Shown here one piece after another: positions 43,531 through 53,574 of a DNA stretch of 64,000 nt (within the stretch, counting starts at the first letter, position 1; every line of letters begins with the position of its first letter). The DNA is from Candidatus Poribacteria bacterium (GTDB lineage: Bacteria > Poribacteria > WGA-4E > WGA-3G). Where the stretch lies: positions 2,970,204-3,034,203 of the forward strand of contig OY282386.1 in the NCBI GenBank assembly GCA_958295945.1, read 5' to 3'. The notes under the pieces are model-generated. The model was given only the letters and a program-made list of their open reading frames with translations. It was not told the DNA's origin and did not search any database. The position numbers and the translations under genes were made by a program.

Positions 43531-46284
43531 TTATTTGAATTGTTCAATATCCCAGAGTAGTGCTGTACCATCCCAACTACCGCTTGCAAGAATGTTACCA
43601 TCTTTGCTAATAGCGACACTTCTGACCCCTGAGGTATGTCCTTTGAATGAAGTCTTTTGTTTACCTGTTGCCACATCCCACAAATAGATCAAATTTTCAG
43701 CTCCCTCTTCTCCGCTTGCGAGGGTTTTTCCATCAGGACTGAATGTAACACCTAATACCCAACCAGTATGTCCCAATAGTTTTCTTTTTTTTATTCCAGT
43801 TTCAACGTCCCATAAGAAAACTTCTTCTGAACCGCCGGTTGCAAGGATTCTTCCATCAGGACTAAATGCCAGACTGTTCGCACCGTGACTATGTCCTGAG
43901 AGTTTAGTTTTCTGTTTCGTAGCGATATCCCATAGAAACACGTACTCATCTCCACCAGATGCGAGTAGTTTGCCATCGTGACTAAATGCAACACATTGCA
44001 CCCATTGTTCATGCCCTTCAAGGATGTCCTTTGGCTCACCTATTGAAATATCCCATAAGATGATACGTTTATCTCTACTTGCGCTTGCAAGTGTTTTTCC
44101 ATCCGGACTAAATGCGACAGATTCAAGGCTATCCGAATGACCTTTGTAGTTTGCTATTTGTTTTCCAGTTGATGTCTCCCACAGTTCAATGTTGTTAGAT
44201 AACTTTCCAGTTGCTATTACTTTTCCATCCGGACTGAATGCGATGCTCTGTGCACTTGAGGTGTTTCCGAATGAAACATCGTGTTGTCCAGTTTGTGCAT
44301 TCCAGAGACGTACAGGGTGTTTTCCTCCAGTTGTTGCGAGTGTATTCCCATCCGGACTGAATGCGACACTTGCGACAGATTCAATAAAGTTGGTAGTTAT
44401 CAAATTTAATTGTCCGCCACGACTATTCCATACTCGAACTGTTCTATCCCAACCACCACTAACAATTGTACCGCCATGTGAGCTGAAAGCAACACTCTTC
44501 ACTCTCATTGTATGACCAATGAATGCTGCTATGATTTTGCTGGTATTGGCATCACATAAGTGTATTCCATCATCACTTGCAATTGCCAGCGATTTTCCAT
44601 CAGGACTGAATGCAATGTCTTCAAGTAATGAGATCTCTGTTCTAATATTTGAGTGGTCATTAGAAGATAGGTCTTTTATCACAATCCGTCCCCATCTATC
44701 GCCACTTGCGAGCGTAGTACCGTCAGGACTAAAGACTAAACATGTTACATCATCAAGATGTCCGTTATATTTTGACTTTTGCGTGCCGGTTTCCCGATCC
44801 CATATAATAATCTGTCTGTCTACACCAGTGCTTGCGACCGTTTTTCCATCGGGGTTGAATACGATACTATTGACACGATCCGTGTGTCCTCTAAGATGTT
44901 TTTTTCGCTCGCGTGTAGCTACATCCCATAATACAATTGTTCTGTAGTCTCCACCGCCAGCGAGTGTTTTTCCATCAGGACTGAAAGTTACACTTTGGAT
45001 TTCACCTATATTTGTTGTGTGTAATGTAGTGATTTCGTCTGTTTCAATGTTCCATAGATGAATTGCACCTTGTGTCCCAACTGCCAACATATTGCCATCT
45101 GGCGTGAATGCGATAGAATTGACTCTTCCAGTATCGGCAGAGAATTTAGATTTCTGTTCTCCAATTACTGCATCCCATAGAAAGACCGTTCCGTCCGATT
45201 GTCCACTTGCGATTATGTCTCCTATTGGACTAATAGAAACGCAATTCACTGCTTGTTCTTTGTTTGTATTTATGGTTGTTATTGGTAGCGCACCCGTTAT
45301 ATCCCACAATAACACTTCGTGGTCAGTTGCACTTGCAAGTATGCTTCCATCAGGACTAAATGCCACAGAAATTACAATTCCATTATGTCCGTTATGTGTA
45401 GTCATTAGTTCAGCGGTGGTTGCATTTCGTAGGGATACTGAACCTAACCCTCCTGTTGCAAGTATAGAACCATCAGGGTTAATTGCAAGGCTTTGTGTGA
45501 ACCGGCTTTGTAGTTTTGGTTTGAATGTGAGCGGGATACCTTTGTTAATATCCCAAAAGGTTAGTCGTCTTTTTTCATCTTTACTTGCTGCTATGAGAGT
45601 TTTACCATCAGGACTAACCGCAATATCTGTGATAGTCTTTTCGTATTCATCAAGTTTTCTTATTGACTTACCGGTACTAACATCCCACAACTGTATTGCA
45701 GTCGGGTAATGTGTTTTCCCGTAACCTCTATTAACAAGCGTATTTCCATCTGTGCTGAAGTCTATCTCTACGATAGTGTTAATGTATCCATTGGATATAA
45801 TTTCTTGCTTGCCTGTGGTAATATCCCATAAGACGATATTTTTATTATGCCAAATTCCACTTGCCAATGTATTTCCATCAGGACTGAATGCTACACAGGA
45901 TACGGTCTCTGATTGATCGTATGAGAACACTTTTATCTCTGTGCCAGTAATAGCATTCCATAGAATGATGTTCTTTCCAATCCCTGCTGCGAGAATGTTA
46001 TCTTTTGAACTAAATGAGATGTCGCGAACTTTCTCTGTATGTGCCCCTAACAAAGCGCGTTCTTGATGAGTATGTGTATCATATAACCAGATGCCGATAT
46101 CTGTTGCTATGGCAAGTGTATTTCCATCAGAGGAAAAGGCTAACTTGCGGATATTGCCTTTTCCTATCCGGGCAATTGCACCTTCAGGTAAGTGCCAATT
46201 GGATGAATCTTGAGAATATACGTTTGGCAAACATAACGAAAAGATGAGAAGTAGTATTAAGAGATGAAAGCAAGGATTTTTCAT
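43531..46284 (-). CDS. giant secreted WD40 protein B, 21 repeats
   Basis: This 917-residue paralogue of protein A has the same signal peptide and 21 WD40 units (for example VKSVAFSSHGGTIVSGGWDR and TVRVWN), again three sets of seven. It lies upstream of A in the same orientation with a 156-bp gap. Both have their own copy of the same 5' block, so they are probably expressed from equivalent signals. Confidence 0.92.
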   Translation of the reverse strand: MKNPCFHLLILLLIFSLCLPNVYSQDSSNWHLPEGAIARIGKGNIRKLAFSSDGNTLAIATDIGIWLYDTHTHQERALLGAHTEKVRDISFSSKDNILAAGIGKNIILWNAITGTEIKVFSYDQSETVSCVAFSPDGNTLASGIWHNKNIVLWDITTGKQEIISNGYINTIVEIDFSTDGNTLVNRGYGKTHYPTAIQLWDVSTGKSIRKLDEYEKTITDIAVSPDGKTLIAASKDEKRRLTFWDINKGIPLTFKPKLQSRFTQSLAINPDGSILATGGLGSVSLRNATTAELMTTHNGHNGIVISVAFSPDGSILASATDHEVLLWDITGALPITTINTNKEQAVNCVSISPIGDIIASGQSDGTVFLWDAVIGEQKSKFSADTGRVNSIAFTPDGNMLAVGTQGAIHLWNIETDEITTLHTTNIGEIQSVTFSPDGKTLAGGGDYRTIVLWDVATRERKKHLRGHTDRVNSIVFNPDGKTVASTGVDRQIIIWDRETGTQKSKYNGHLDDVTCLVFSPDGTTLASGDRWGRIVIKDLSSNDHSNIRTEISLLEDIAFSPDGKSLAIASDDGIHLCDANTSKIIAAFIGHTMRVKSVAFSSHGGTIVSGGWDRTVRVWNSRGGQLNLITTNFIESVASVAFSPDGNTLATTGGKHPVRLWNAQTGQHDVSFGNTSSAQSIAFSPDGKVIATGKLSNNIELWETSTGKQIANYKGHSDSLESVAFSPDGKTLASASRDKRIILWDISIGEPKDILEGHEQWVQCVAFSHDGKLLASGGDEYVFLWDIATKQKTKLSGHSHGANSLAFSPDGRILATGGSEEVFLWDVETGIKKRKLLGHTGWVLGVTFSPDGKTLASGEEGAENLIYLWDVATGKQKTSFKGHTSGVRSVAISKDGNILASGSWDGTALLWDIEQFK

Positions 46285-46393
46285 TGAATTTCCTTATGAG
46301 GAAAAAGATGTTTTGTCTAAGTTGGCATTTCTGTGGATGGGTTTTCAACCCCGAATTAACAAGTTGCGTGGCACAATATCGTGGTTGGAAACC
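46209..46393. repeat. 185-bp identical 5' block, copy B
   Basis: Second copy of the block described at 43299-43483, covering the signal-peptide codons and upstream region of WD40 gene B. It runs directly into the 25-bp tandem repeat at 46378. Confidence 0.85.
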
Positions 46394-46452
46394 ACCCCAA
46401 CAATCGTGGTTGGAAACCACCCCAACAATCGTGGTTGGAAACCACTCCAACA
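46378..46452. repeat. 25-bp tandem repeat, three units
   Basis: Three consecutive 25-bp units start ATCGTGGTTGGAAACCACC; the third has one change (CACTCC). Single related copies occur at 43469-43483 and 40558-40575, and near 21644. There are no spacers, so it is not a CRISPR array. It lies just after the Gfo/Idh stop and before the WD40 gene B 5' block. Confidence 0.85.
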
Positions 46453-46462
46453 AGATAATTCG

Positions 46463-47497
46463 CTAAAATTGGATTGTTTGGCCAGTTTCAGCGGATTGCA
46501 TGGCTGCATCATAGACCTGCATGACTTTTCGCATCTCTTCCGGTTTAACAACTAACTCCGCGCCTTTGTTCAGAACATCAGCAATGTTTTGGTAATAGGA
46601 TTTCCAAGTGCCATGCACACTCTCAATTACAAGTTCTCGATTTTCTCCACCTGCTGCTGTCCAGACTTTTGCATAGTTTGCAGGGTCTTGTTCGGCAGCA
46701 TCAATATCTCCATCACGCATGGGTCCTTCTTGTGGATCCAAGCCGTATTTGATTAAACCGCCTTCGTCTCCGACGACATACCAACGCGGTTTTTCTGCTT
46801 TAGATAGATTGCTAATCTCAATTTGATAGCGGACACCGTCTTCAAACTTTATGATGAGGTTTGCATAGTTGCCTATGTCGGTGTCCCATTTCGTGTTGTA
46901 GTGGATGTCGCAGAAAACAGATTCAACAGGTGCTTGTCCGAACTGCAGTGCTTGATCTACGAAGTGTGCGGGCCAATCGTATAGGATACCTCCGCTTTGA
47001 CTTTTTACCCCTCGCCAACCGCCGGGTGCACCGTAACGCATTATTGCGACTTGGTAGAGATAAGGTGTTCCTAACAGACCATCGGCGATAACCTTCTTGA
47101 CGGTGAGGTAATCCCAATCCCATCGGCGGTTATGGAATACACTGAGCATCACGTCATTGCGTTCGCTTGCTTCAATCATGGCATCTGCTTCAGCGGCGTT
47201 CATCGCCATGATTTTGTCTGTAACGAGGTGTTTGCCTGCATCCATTGCTTTTATAGCGAGTTCTTTGTGCGTATCGTGTGGAGTTGCTAAGACAACGAGA
47301 TCAATGTTGTCATCAGCAATGACTTCATCAATCGTTTGATATATCTGTGCATCTGGGTATGCTTCGCGCGCGGCTTCACGTCGTTCATCATTCCGGGTTG
47401 CAATGGCATATAGGTTTAACCCATCTGCTAAACCGACGAGATAGGAGTGAAAAGCGCGTCCTGCATATCCGTAACCAATTACTGCGGTATTTATCAT
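46463..47497 (-). CDS. Gfo/Idh/MocA family oxidoreductase with DKI in place of EKP
   Basis: The start MINTAVIGYGYAGRAF at 47497 fits the Rossmann N-terminus; an ATG at 47533 would add 12 residues. The protein has 344 residues. Where family members have EKP, this one reads VTDKIMAMNAAEAD, which keeps the catalytic Lys but changes the flanks. HNRRWDWDYL and GGILYDWPAHFVDQAL match the dehydrogenase at 3777-4805. It lies 43 bp after the DUF547 gene on the same strand. The substrate is unknown. Confidence 0.9.
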   Translation of the reverse strand: MINTAVIGYGYAGRAFHSYLVGLADGLNLYAIATRNDERREAAREAYPDAQIYQTIDEVIADDNIDLVVLATPHDTHKELAIKAMDAGKHLVTDKIMAMNAAEADAMIEASERNDVMLSVFHNRRWDWDYLTVKKVIADGLLGTPYLYQVAIMRYGAPGGWRGVKSQSGGILYDWPAHFVDQALQFGQAPVESVFCDIHYNTKWDTDIGNYANLIIKFEDGVRYQIEISNLSKAEKPRWYVVGDEGGLIKYGLDPQEGPMRDGDIDAAEQDPANYAKVWTAAGGENRELVIESVHGTWKSYYQNIADVLNKGAELVVKPEEMRKVMQVYDAAMQSAETGQTIQF

Positions 47498-47540
47498 AAG
47501 TTTTTTCTGTTGGCAATAGATTCTCACCAACATATTCCTT

Positions 47541-48335
47541 TCATTTTATGTCATTCAAATTCCAGTCATATTCTAAATAATGAAACTCAACATCTTCTGC
47601 TAACACAAATTCTGTATCATCTGGTGATAGATAATCTGAGAGAAAATCTGCGACTCCTTCATAGCCTTCAGTGAAGTCTTCCTTATACCACTTGAAGATT
47701 TTTGAAAGATAGACTCTGCGTTTTTCTCGGACTAACCTCACCTTCTCTGGGTCAGTGACAAATTTGAGTGTGACCGCATCTAATCGTTCTTCAATTGTTT
47801 CAGGTAGATAAACCTTGTTTTCTATAGGAGGACAACTAATTGATGCACATACAAGTGCGAAATGGATTCTCGGGTCAACAAACTCTTTGCGGATGATGTC
47901 GTGTTCAATGTGATCAAGTGAGTATGTTTCACCCGCTACCTGAAACTTTAGACGTGAGAAAAAACCGTTAAACAACTTCACCTTTTTAACGCTCTTTATT
48001 GGATAGTGGTCTATAACGCCTTTGATGACAAGGACATTATATGCATTAATCCAAAAAGCCATTTGTTCGTTGTAGGACATTTCATCTGGTTTTGCCGCTG
48101 CTAATTGATCTAAGGACTTCTCAAATTGTTCTGGGTTTGCTTTGAGTTTTGCGTAGTCTAAACGTCCATCTTCAACGTGTTCTTGCAGGACTTGATTAAA
48201 TAGGTCATGCGAAAAAGAGGTGTTGGGTAAATCGCTGCTTTCACGGGAATCTACTTCAACGCGGTAGTGGTATTGAAAGATCACACTGAGTATTGATAGA
48301 AGTATTAGGGAGATAATTAGTATGCGGTATTTCAT
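47541..48335 (-). CDS. DUF547 domain protein with N-terminal membrane anchor
   Basis: This 264-residue protein begins with a hydrophobic segment (YRILIISLILLSILSVIFQY) that is a signal anchor. DUF547 follows: MSYNEQMAFWINAYNVLVIK, VKLFNGFFSRLKFQVAGE, IRKEFVDPRIHFALVCASIS and CPPIENKVYLPE. DUF547 proteins are widespread and of unsettled function; some are linked to glutaredoxin or envelope processes. It is likely exported or anchored outside the cytoplasm. Confidence 0.88.
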   Translation of the reverse strand: MKYRILIISLILLSILSVIFQYHYRVEVDSRESSDLPNTSFSHDLFNQVLQEHVEDGRLDYAKLKANPEQFEKSLDQLAAAKPDEMSYNEQMAFWINAYNVLVIKGVIDHYPIKSVKKVKLFNGFFSRLKFQVAGETYSLDHIEHDIIRKEFVDPRIHFALVCASISCPPIENKVYLPETIEERLDAVTLKFVTDPEKVRLVREKRRVYLSKIFKWYKEDFTEGYEGVADFLSDYLSPDDTEFVLAEDVEFHYLEYDWNLNDIK

Positions 48336-48596
48336 TGTGGTTTGTCCTCGACTTGTGTTTATTTTAGCATATCTTTAGGATTTTTGTTAGAGAAAATGGA
48401 ATTGGTCAAGAGAACAACTCCTGCAATAATACGTTTCGTAGGAATTGAACATTTCAGTTGATACGGAGAAAATATGTTGATATCCGATGCTGAACGTGGT
48501 AAGATATTAACTGGCAATTATTTTCCATGCTAGACCAAATTATTAGAGAGATTATCTCTCCGTTTACTTGCATTCCCTTGCTTCAAGGAAACGACT

Positions 48597-51500
48597 ATGA
48601 AAAAAGAATTATCCAACTACATAAATTCCCCAAAAGACTTTGAGAGATTTTGTAATCTTTTCCTTAAGAAAGAAGTGTCATCCTTTGTAACTGTATACGG
48701 TGCTGAAGGACGTGATAAAGGTATTGATGCTGAATTCAATGGATGTTATACCGATAGGAATGGAAACAAAAAAAGCGGTCGTTGGATTTTTCAATATAAG
48801 TTCTTTGATCCAACTAAAGACAAAAATAACGCTCGTAGAAGTCTCATTCGTGTCATGGAAGGCACAAAGACTAAAAAGGGTGAATTAGAGAAAGCAAACG
48901 ATTCGAAATGTGAGCATTTTGTCTTGATGACCAATACTCTCCTTACTGCGGGTAATGTCGGCAAAATTGAAAATGCTAAAAACGAAAAAGGCTATACTTT
49001 CTCACTAACCTGTTGGGATGCAGAAAATCTCATCACAATGACTGATGAGTTTCCATACATCTTAAATTCATTCCGAGATCCGCATCTTCCAGTATTCCTT
49101 TCTTATGAAGATATGTTCCGCAATCAAATAAATGGTGGCCATAGACTCTTGAGGTACGACTACGATACTTTTGAACGAGAGGCTGAGATTGAGCAATTTA
49201 GTTCCTTTATCCAAGATATTGACAAAAGATTGTTAGTTATGTTCGGTAGCGGGGGAATTGGCAAAACCCAACTTGCAATTGAATTTGCAAAAATGGTCGA
49301 ACAAAAACACCATGACTATGAACCATTATTTGTTCAAATTGCCGATGATAGTTTTGAAAATGCGTTAGCTGACATTCCGCCAAATAGAAAGTACATCTTC
49401 TTTGTAGATGATGCCCATGACTATTTAGACAACCTTGGTGGCATCAAAATATTGCTTAATAGTGCAGAATATTGTGAATCCAAAGCAGTTCTTATAACAC
49501 GGAAGCCTTTTAAAGCCTCCTTGAAGGGAATTTTCTTATCCGCACTACCAGATCAGGCAATTAGAGAAATAGAAATTCCTAAACTTTCGTTTGAAAAAAC
49601 TAAAGAATTTATCCGCAAATATACAAAGATCCCTGTTGGTTCTCTACTGTCTGGCTTAGCAAAAATCGGGCGAGACACACCATTAATTGCTGTAATGGTG
49701 ATATATTTGTTCAAAAACGGAGTAGATCTGAGAAACTTAACTAAGGATGAATTGGTTGAACTTGCCTTTGAATCCTACTTGAATGACATTTTCAGTAAAT
49801 ACTTACCAAAGTTAACCAGACAACATCGAAAAACGCTTGACTGGTTCAGTGGAATCGAACCAGTTGACGTTGAAGATACTAGGGTGACTGAAAAATTGGC
49901 TGAACTCTTAAAAGTAGAGACTTATGAGATAGAGCGTTACCGTGATGATCTAATAGGATCCGGTTTGCTTGTTCAGTATGGAAGGAAGCAAAGGGTATTT
50001 CCCGGACCACTCAGCGATTATATTTTGCAGAAAGCATGTTTCACATCCGACGGAAGACCTTCTTCTTTTCATAAAAACCTATTGGAAGAGTTCTTACCGC
50101 TTTTCCCAATAAATCTCATTAAAAACCTTGCCCGTGTTGAAGCCATTGCAGGTGAAAAAAGTCTTCTTGACGAGTATATTGATTCTCTTAAAACCCAAGT
50201 GTTAGAAGGAGACAATGCTGTACGGGAGCATATTATAGAAAATATGGAAGGTATTTCTTACTTTCGTCCAGACGATGCAATTGAAATTTTCAAAATTATT
50301 CTAAAGAATCGAAACAGCCAAGACTTTATTAGAATCTCTTTCGGAATACCATTTACGCTTACCCACGAACACTTATTAGAAAAAATCGCAAAGGAAGCAC
50401 AGAAAACTGTTTACACTCTCTCTGGATTTCGCAAGACACTAAAAGTTATACGTAAACTGATACCTCAAAAAGATCTTAACCTTTCCAATTACGATTCCCC
50501 ACAGGCGTTATTAAATAGAATGACAAGTTTCCATACTAACAAACCCAGTTTATTTCAAATGGAAGCTCTTAAAGTATTTGAAGTATGGAAAGAAAAAAAT
50601 GAACCAGAACTCATTTTGGCACTACTCAATGCCATTAATTCAATGCTCGTGTTGGATTTCAGTGAAACATACAGCGAAGGAGCCTCTGTTAGGTTTGGGT
50701 GGCACCATCTAAAATATACACCCGAATTAATCCATCTCAGAACAAAAGCAATTGACATAATTGATTATATATTAAGAATATCCCAACATGGTGTTGTCAG
50801 AGAAAAAGCGATAGGTGCTATCAGCCGTGCTATAAATCCTTTAGAAAGTCCATTTCGAAAGGGAATGGAGCAATCAGATAAGGAACAATTACACAAGGAA
50901 CAAAAACGGTTATTTGACATAGTAGCCAACCACATTCAAGAAGAATCTGATTTCACAGTCCTTAATGCAATTGATCAGTTTCTCAATGGATATGTAGAAA
51001 ACGAACATGTAGAAGGTTATCCAAAAAAGAGGGCTATAGAATTACTTGCAGAATTCGGAGAACGAAAGAATTGTGATAGTTATCTTTTATACCGTCAATT
51101 TACTGGAAAATTCCGAGATTGGGATATGAGTGAAAGTCCTGAGAAAATTCAAGAATTTCTGAAAAAGTACATTGCAAAGTACACACCAACAGAACTTGCA
51201 AATTTAATGAGGAAATACATAGACATTGCTGAAAAAGAGAAGGATTATGAGAACAGCACTAACAGCATTTGGGACGAAAGAGGGTGGAATCAAGGAAGTG
51301 CAACATCCGTTCTTTGGACACTTGGTGAACTTAATCCATCGTACGGAATTGATTTATTGAATGAAATTGTTGCTTGGGAAATAGGTGAATCCCATTGCGC
51401 ATCAGGATTGATCAGCGGTATGCGGGTATCCGATCAAAATTTAGCACAAGAGGCTATTCACAACCTCCTAAAGCAGGATAGTATGATTGCTAAACATATC

Positions 51501-52514
51501 GTTGCCAGAAGTTGTTATGGGATAAGTAGGAATAAACAAGTTATTGATAAGCAAGATTTGGAAATTTTAGATCAATTGTCTGAAGTGCCAGATTCGGAAT
51601 TGTGGACTTACATAGCACAAGCCCTACCCGATTTTTTTGGTGTGGACACAGAACTTGTCCTTGAAATTTTAGTCCGACTATCTACTGATGAAACACCGAG
51701 AGTTTTGAGAGAAGCCATCAGAGCACTCTCCAATAAAAAACTTGAATTCTCACCACAAAGGCATTTGGAAAAATACAAGCAAATTATGCTAAATTGCATA
51801 AGTTTAGAACGACTTGATAATGAATCTGAGCGAGTACTCCACACCATCTTCAAGCATGCCCCAATCTGGGTCATTTCATTTTTTGAGGAACGAATTGCTT
51901 ACAAAGAAAATATATCTGACCGTACCGATTCATATAAGTATGACGCAGTTCCCAATCATCCACACCATCTATTTGATAACGTTGATTGGAATAAGAAGAA
52001 TGCAAATGCAGCGTTAAAACGAGTGAGAGATTGGGTACTTAAATCCTCAAACACACTGAGATTTGAAGCACCTCAACTACTTACATCAATGCTCAGTGGG
52101 AGCGAATCCCGAGGGGGTGATGTCAAGATCAATGAGGCAATGAGGAAACTCTTTGAAGAGTGGATAAACTCAGAAGATATCAAACTGATGCAGTGGGCTG
52201 CTTATTTAATGCGAGGATTCGACACTGACTCTGTTTTTTACACACTTTTAGAAAAGGTTCTCATAAATAGTGATGGAGACGAACAAGTCCGAGGAGGGTT
52301 GACTGCTGCATTGTTTTCGGGTGGTGGATACAGAAACATTGGAGAACCTCCGCCCCGTCTTGTGAAACGCATCAAAGATCTCAAAACACTATACTTCAGA
52401 ACACAGTCTCCGCTCGTTAAACGATTTACCAAAGACCTCATAAAGATGACAGAGCAAGATATTGAAATGCAATTACAAGACGATGAAGAATTTCTTGAAG
52501 GGGAAGAATGGTAA
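48597..52514 (+). CDS. Mrr-like nuclease fused to a STAND NTPase with long helical C-terminus (Avs-like)
   Basis: This 1305-residue protein starts with an Mrr-like PD-(D/E)XK domain (residues about 10-150: GIDAEF with D44 and E46, then WIFQYKF with Q66 and K68). A STAND-type ATPase follows, with P-loop GSGGIGKT at 217-224, Walker B YIFFVDDAHD at 266-275, and GRDTPLIAVM further on, like the GxP motif. The last 850 or so residues are helical repeats without a known family. This order of effector, switch and repeat sensor is that of antiviral STAND (Avs) proteins, which recognise phage proteins and then activate the effector. AAGGA precedes the ATG. It overlaps the HEPN gene by 7 bp. Specific Avs type is not assigned. 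Confidence 0.78.
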   Translation: MKKELSNYINSPKDFERFCNLFLKKEVSSFVTVYGAEGRDKGIDAEFNGCYTDRNGNKKSGRWIFQYKFFDPTKDKNNARRSLIRVMEGTKTKKGELEKANDSKCEHFVLMTNTLLTAGNVGKIENAKNEKGYTFSLTCWDAENLITMTDEFPYILNSFRDPHLPVFLSYEDMFRNQINGGHRLLRYDYDTFEREAEIEQFSSFIQDIDKRLLVMFGSGGIGKTQLAIEFAKMVEQKHHDYEPLFVQIADDSFENALADIPPNRKYIFFVDDAHDYLDNLGGIKILLNSAEYCESKAVLITRKPFKASLKGIFLSALPDQAIREIEIPKLSFEKTKEFIRKYTKIPVGSLLSGLAKIGRDTPLIAVMVIYLFKNGVDLRNLTKDELVELAFESYLNDIFSKYLPKLTRQHRKTLDWFSGIEPVDVEDTRVTEKLAELLKVETYEIERYRDDLIGSGLLVQYGRKQRVFPGPLSDYILQKACFTSDGRPSSFHKNLLEEFLPLFPINLIKNLARVEAIAGEKSLLDEYIDSLKTQVLEGDNAVREHIIENMEGISYFRPDDAIEIFKIILKNRNSQDFIRISFGIPFTLTHEHLLEKIAKEAQKTVYTLSGFRKTLKVIRKLIPQKDLNLSNYDSPQALLNRMTSFHTNKPSLFQMEALKVFEVWKEKNEPELILALLNAINSMLVLDFSETYSEGASVRFGWHHLKYTPELIHLRTKAIDIIDYILRISQHGVVREKAIGAISRAINPLESPFRKGMEQSDKEQLHKEQKRLFDIVANHIQEESDFTVLNAIDQFLNGYVENEHVEGYPKKRAIELLAEFGERKNCDSYLLYRQFTGKFRDWDMSESPEKIQEFLKKYIAKYTPTELANLMRKYIDIAEKEKDYENSTNSIWDERGWNQGSATSVLWTLGELNPSYGIDLLNEIVAWEIGESHCASGLISGMRVSDQNLAQEAIHNLLKQDSMIAKHIVARSCYGISRNKQVIDKQDLEILDQLSEVPDSELWTYIAQALPDFFGVDTELVLEILVRLSTDETPRVLREAIRALSNKKLEFSPQRHLEKYKQIMLNCISLERLDNESERVLHTIFKHAPIWVISFFEERIAYKENISDRTDSYKYDAVPNHPHHLFDNVDWNKKNANAALKRVRDWVLKSSNTLRFEAPQLLTSMLSGSESRGGDVKINEAMRKLFEEWINSEDIKLMQWAAYLMRGFDTDSVFYTLLEKVLINSDGDEQVRGGLTAALFSGGGYRNIGEPPPRLVKRIKDLKTLYFRTQSPLVKRFTKDLIKMTEQDIEMQLQDDEEFLEGEEW

Positions 52515-53338
52515 ATCTCACAAACGAACAAATCATCCTTGAAGAAATTGAACATCTGGCAGGTAGAGGAAAAATTCATGACTCCGCAGGATTAACTCAA
52601 CAAGTCGTTGGTTCAATGTTAACATCTGAAGATGCAAAGTCAACATTGGAAATGTTGATATCTACAACACAACAACGGTTGAACGCTACAGAGTTTTACT
52701 TAGATTTGATGAAGCACACGGACTTTGCTTTTTATCTATCTGATTATTATTCTCTATCTACTGAGCAAAAACCAGTAATTGACTTGCATGGCAGCAATCT
52801 TATAGTCCAAATCAAACTTCTAAATAATGACACTTTTAGGTTGATTCTTTTCGTTATTCTGAATGGTTTTTTCTCAAATTTATCAGGGACTGAGGATTGT
52901 GTGACAAAAATTATCAACATAGTTTATGATTTATTTGAAAAACGTTACAATGGTCTTAATATATGCCAAAAACTGGGTAAAGAAATACCGACTGGAAAAT
53001 TAACTCGTCATTTACAAGCTTTTTATGCAGTAAATACGAAAGGGGACCAAGATAAAAAAGGATCTCCTTTTGCCATATCAACCGAAATCAGGAATCAGTT
53101 AATTCATGACCAAATAGATGATTTGCTAACTTTTTCAGCTCCTGCACCATTATCACTTACCCCATCAAATGCAAAGTTTCATTTTCAAGACTCCTATTTT
53201 CCCGATTCCCCTGATTCTGAAGAAACTGAAATAACTACTTTTTGCATCAATGTATTTAAGGAAACAGTTAAATTTATAGATGGGTGCTATAAACTCATTC
53301 ACGGTAAACTACGGAGCAGCGGAAAACTTCCTGTTTAG
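52508..53338 (+). CDS. HEPN-like protein with RNQLIH motif
   Basis: This 276-residue protein is mostly helical. Near residue 195 it has EIRNQLIHDQIDDLL, which contains R195-N-Q-L-I-H200, the Rx4H signature of HEPN ribonucleases, with Asn after the Arg as is common. No other family is recognised. The ATG at 52508 overlaps the end of the STAND gene and has AAGGGGAAG before it, so it is translationally coupled. It could be an RNase effector or a regulator of the STAND protein. Activity is inferred from the motif only. Confidence 0.62.
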   Translation: MVNLTNEQIILEEIEHLAGRGKIHDSAGLTQQVVGSMLTSEDAKSTLEMLISTTQQRLNATEFYLDLMKHTDFAFYLSDYYSLSTEQKPVIDLHGSNLIVQIKLLNNDTFRLILFVILNGFFSNLSGTEDCVTKIINIVYDLFEKRYNGLNICQKLGKEIPTGKLTRHLQAFYAVNTKGDQDKKGSPFAISTEIRNQLIHDQIDDLLTFSAPAPLSLTPSNAKFHFQDSYFPDSPDSEETEITTFCINVFKETVKFIDGCYKLIHGKLRSSGKLPV

Positions 53339-53545
53339 AAAATCACAAATTATCAATGTAAAGGAACTTGGAACGGATTGATCACAATGTTGAGAATTCA
53401 AATGTAATAACCCATTTCTCTAAACCCTACAACCTTCCTTGATTATAACTTAGGTTTCGCATAAAACTTTAACACATGACAGACAAGAAATCTGTTAGCA
53501 CCAATCCTCGCGAAATTAATGTATAATCCGTTTCAAATATTCTAC

Positions 53546-53574
53546 TTGATTTTTGCGTCAAAACATACTATAAT
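53546..53574 (+). promoter_or_regulatory. candidate promoter upstream of the second TIR-like gene
   Basis: TTGATT at 53546-53551, a 17-nt spacer, and a perfect TATAAT at 53569-53574. The TIR-like start is about 280 bp further on, so there would be a long leader. The rest of 53339-53856 shows no gene. Confidence 0.45.

Noticed and set aside
46378-46452. CRISPR-like direct repeats
   Set aside because: The three 25-bp units are back to back without spacers, and no cas gene is nearby.
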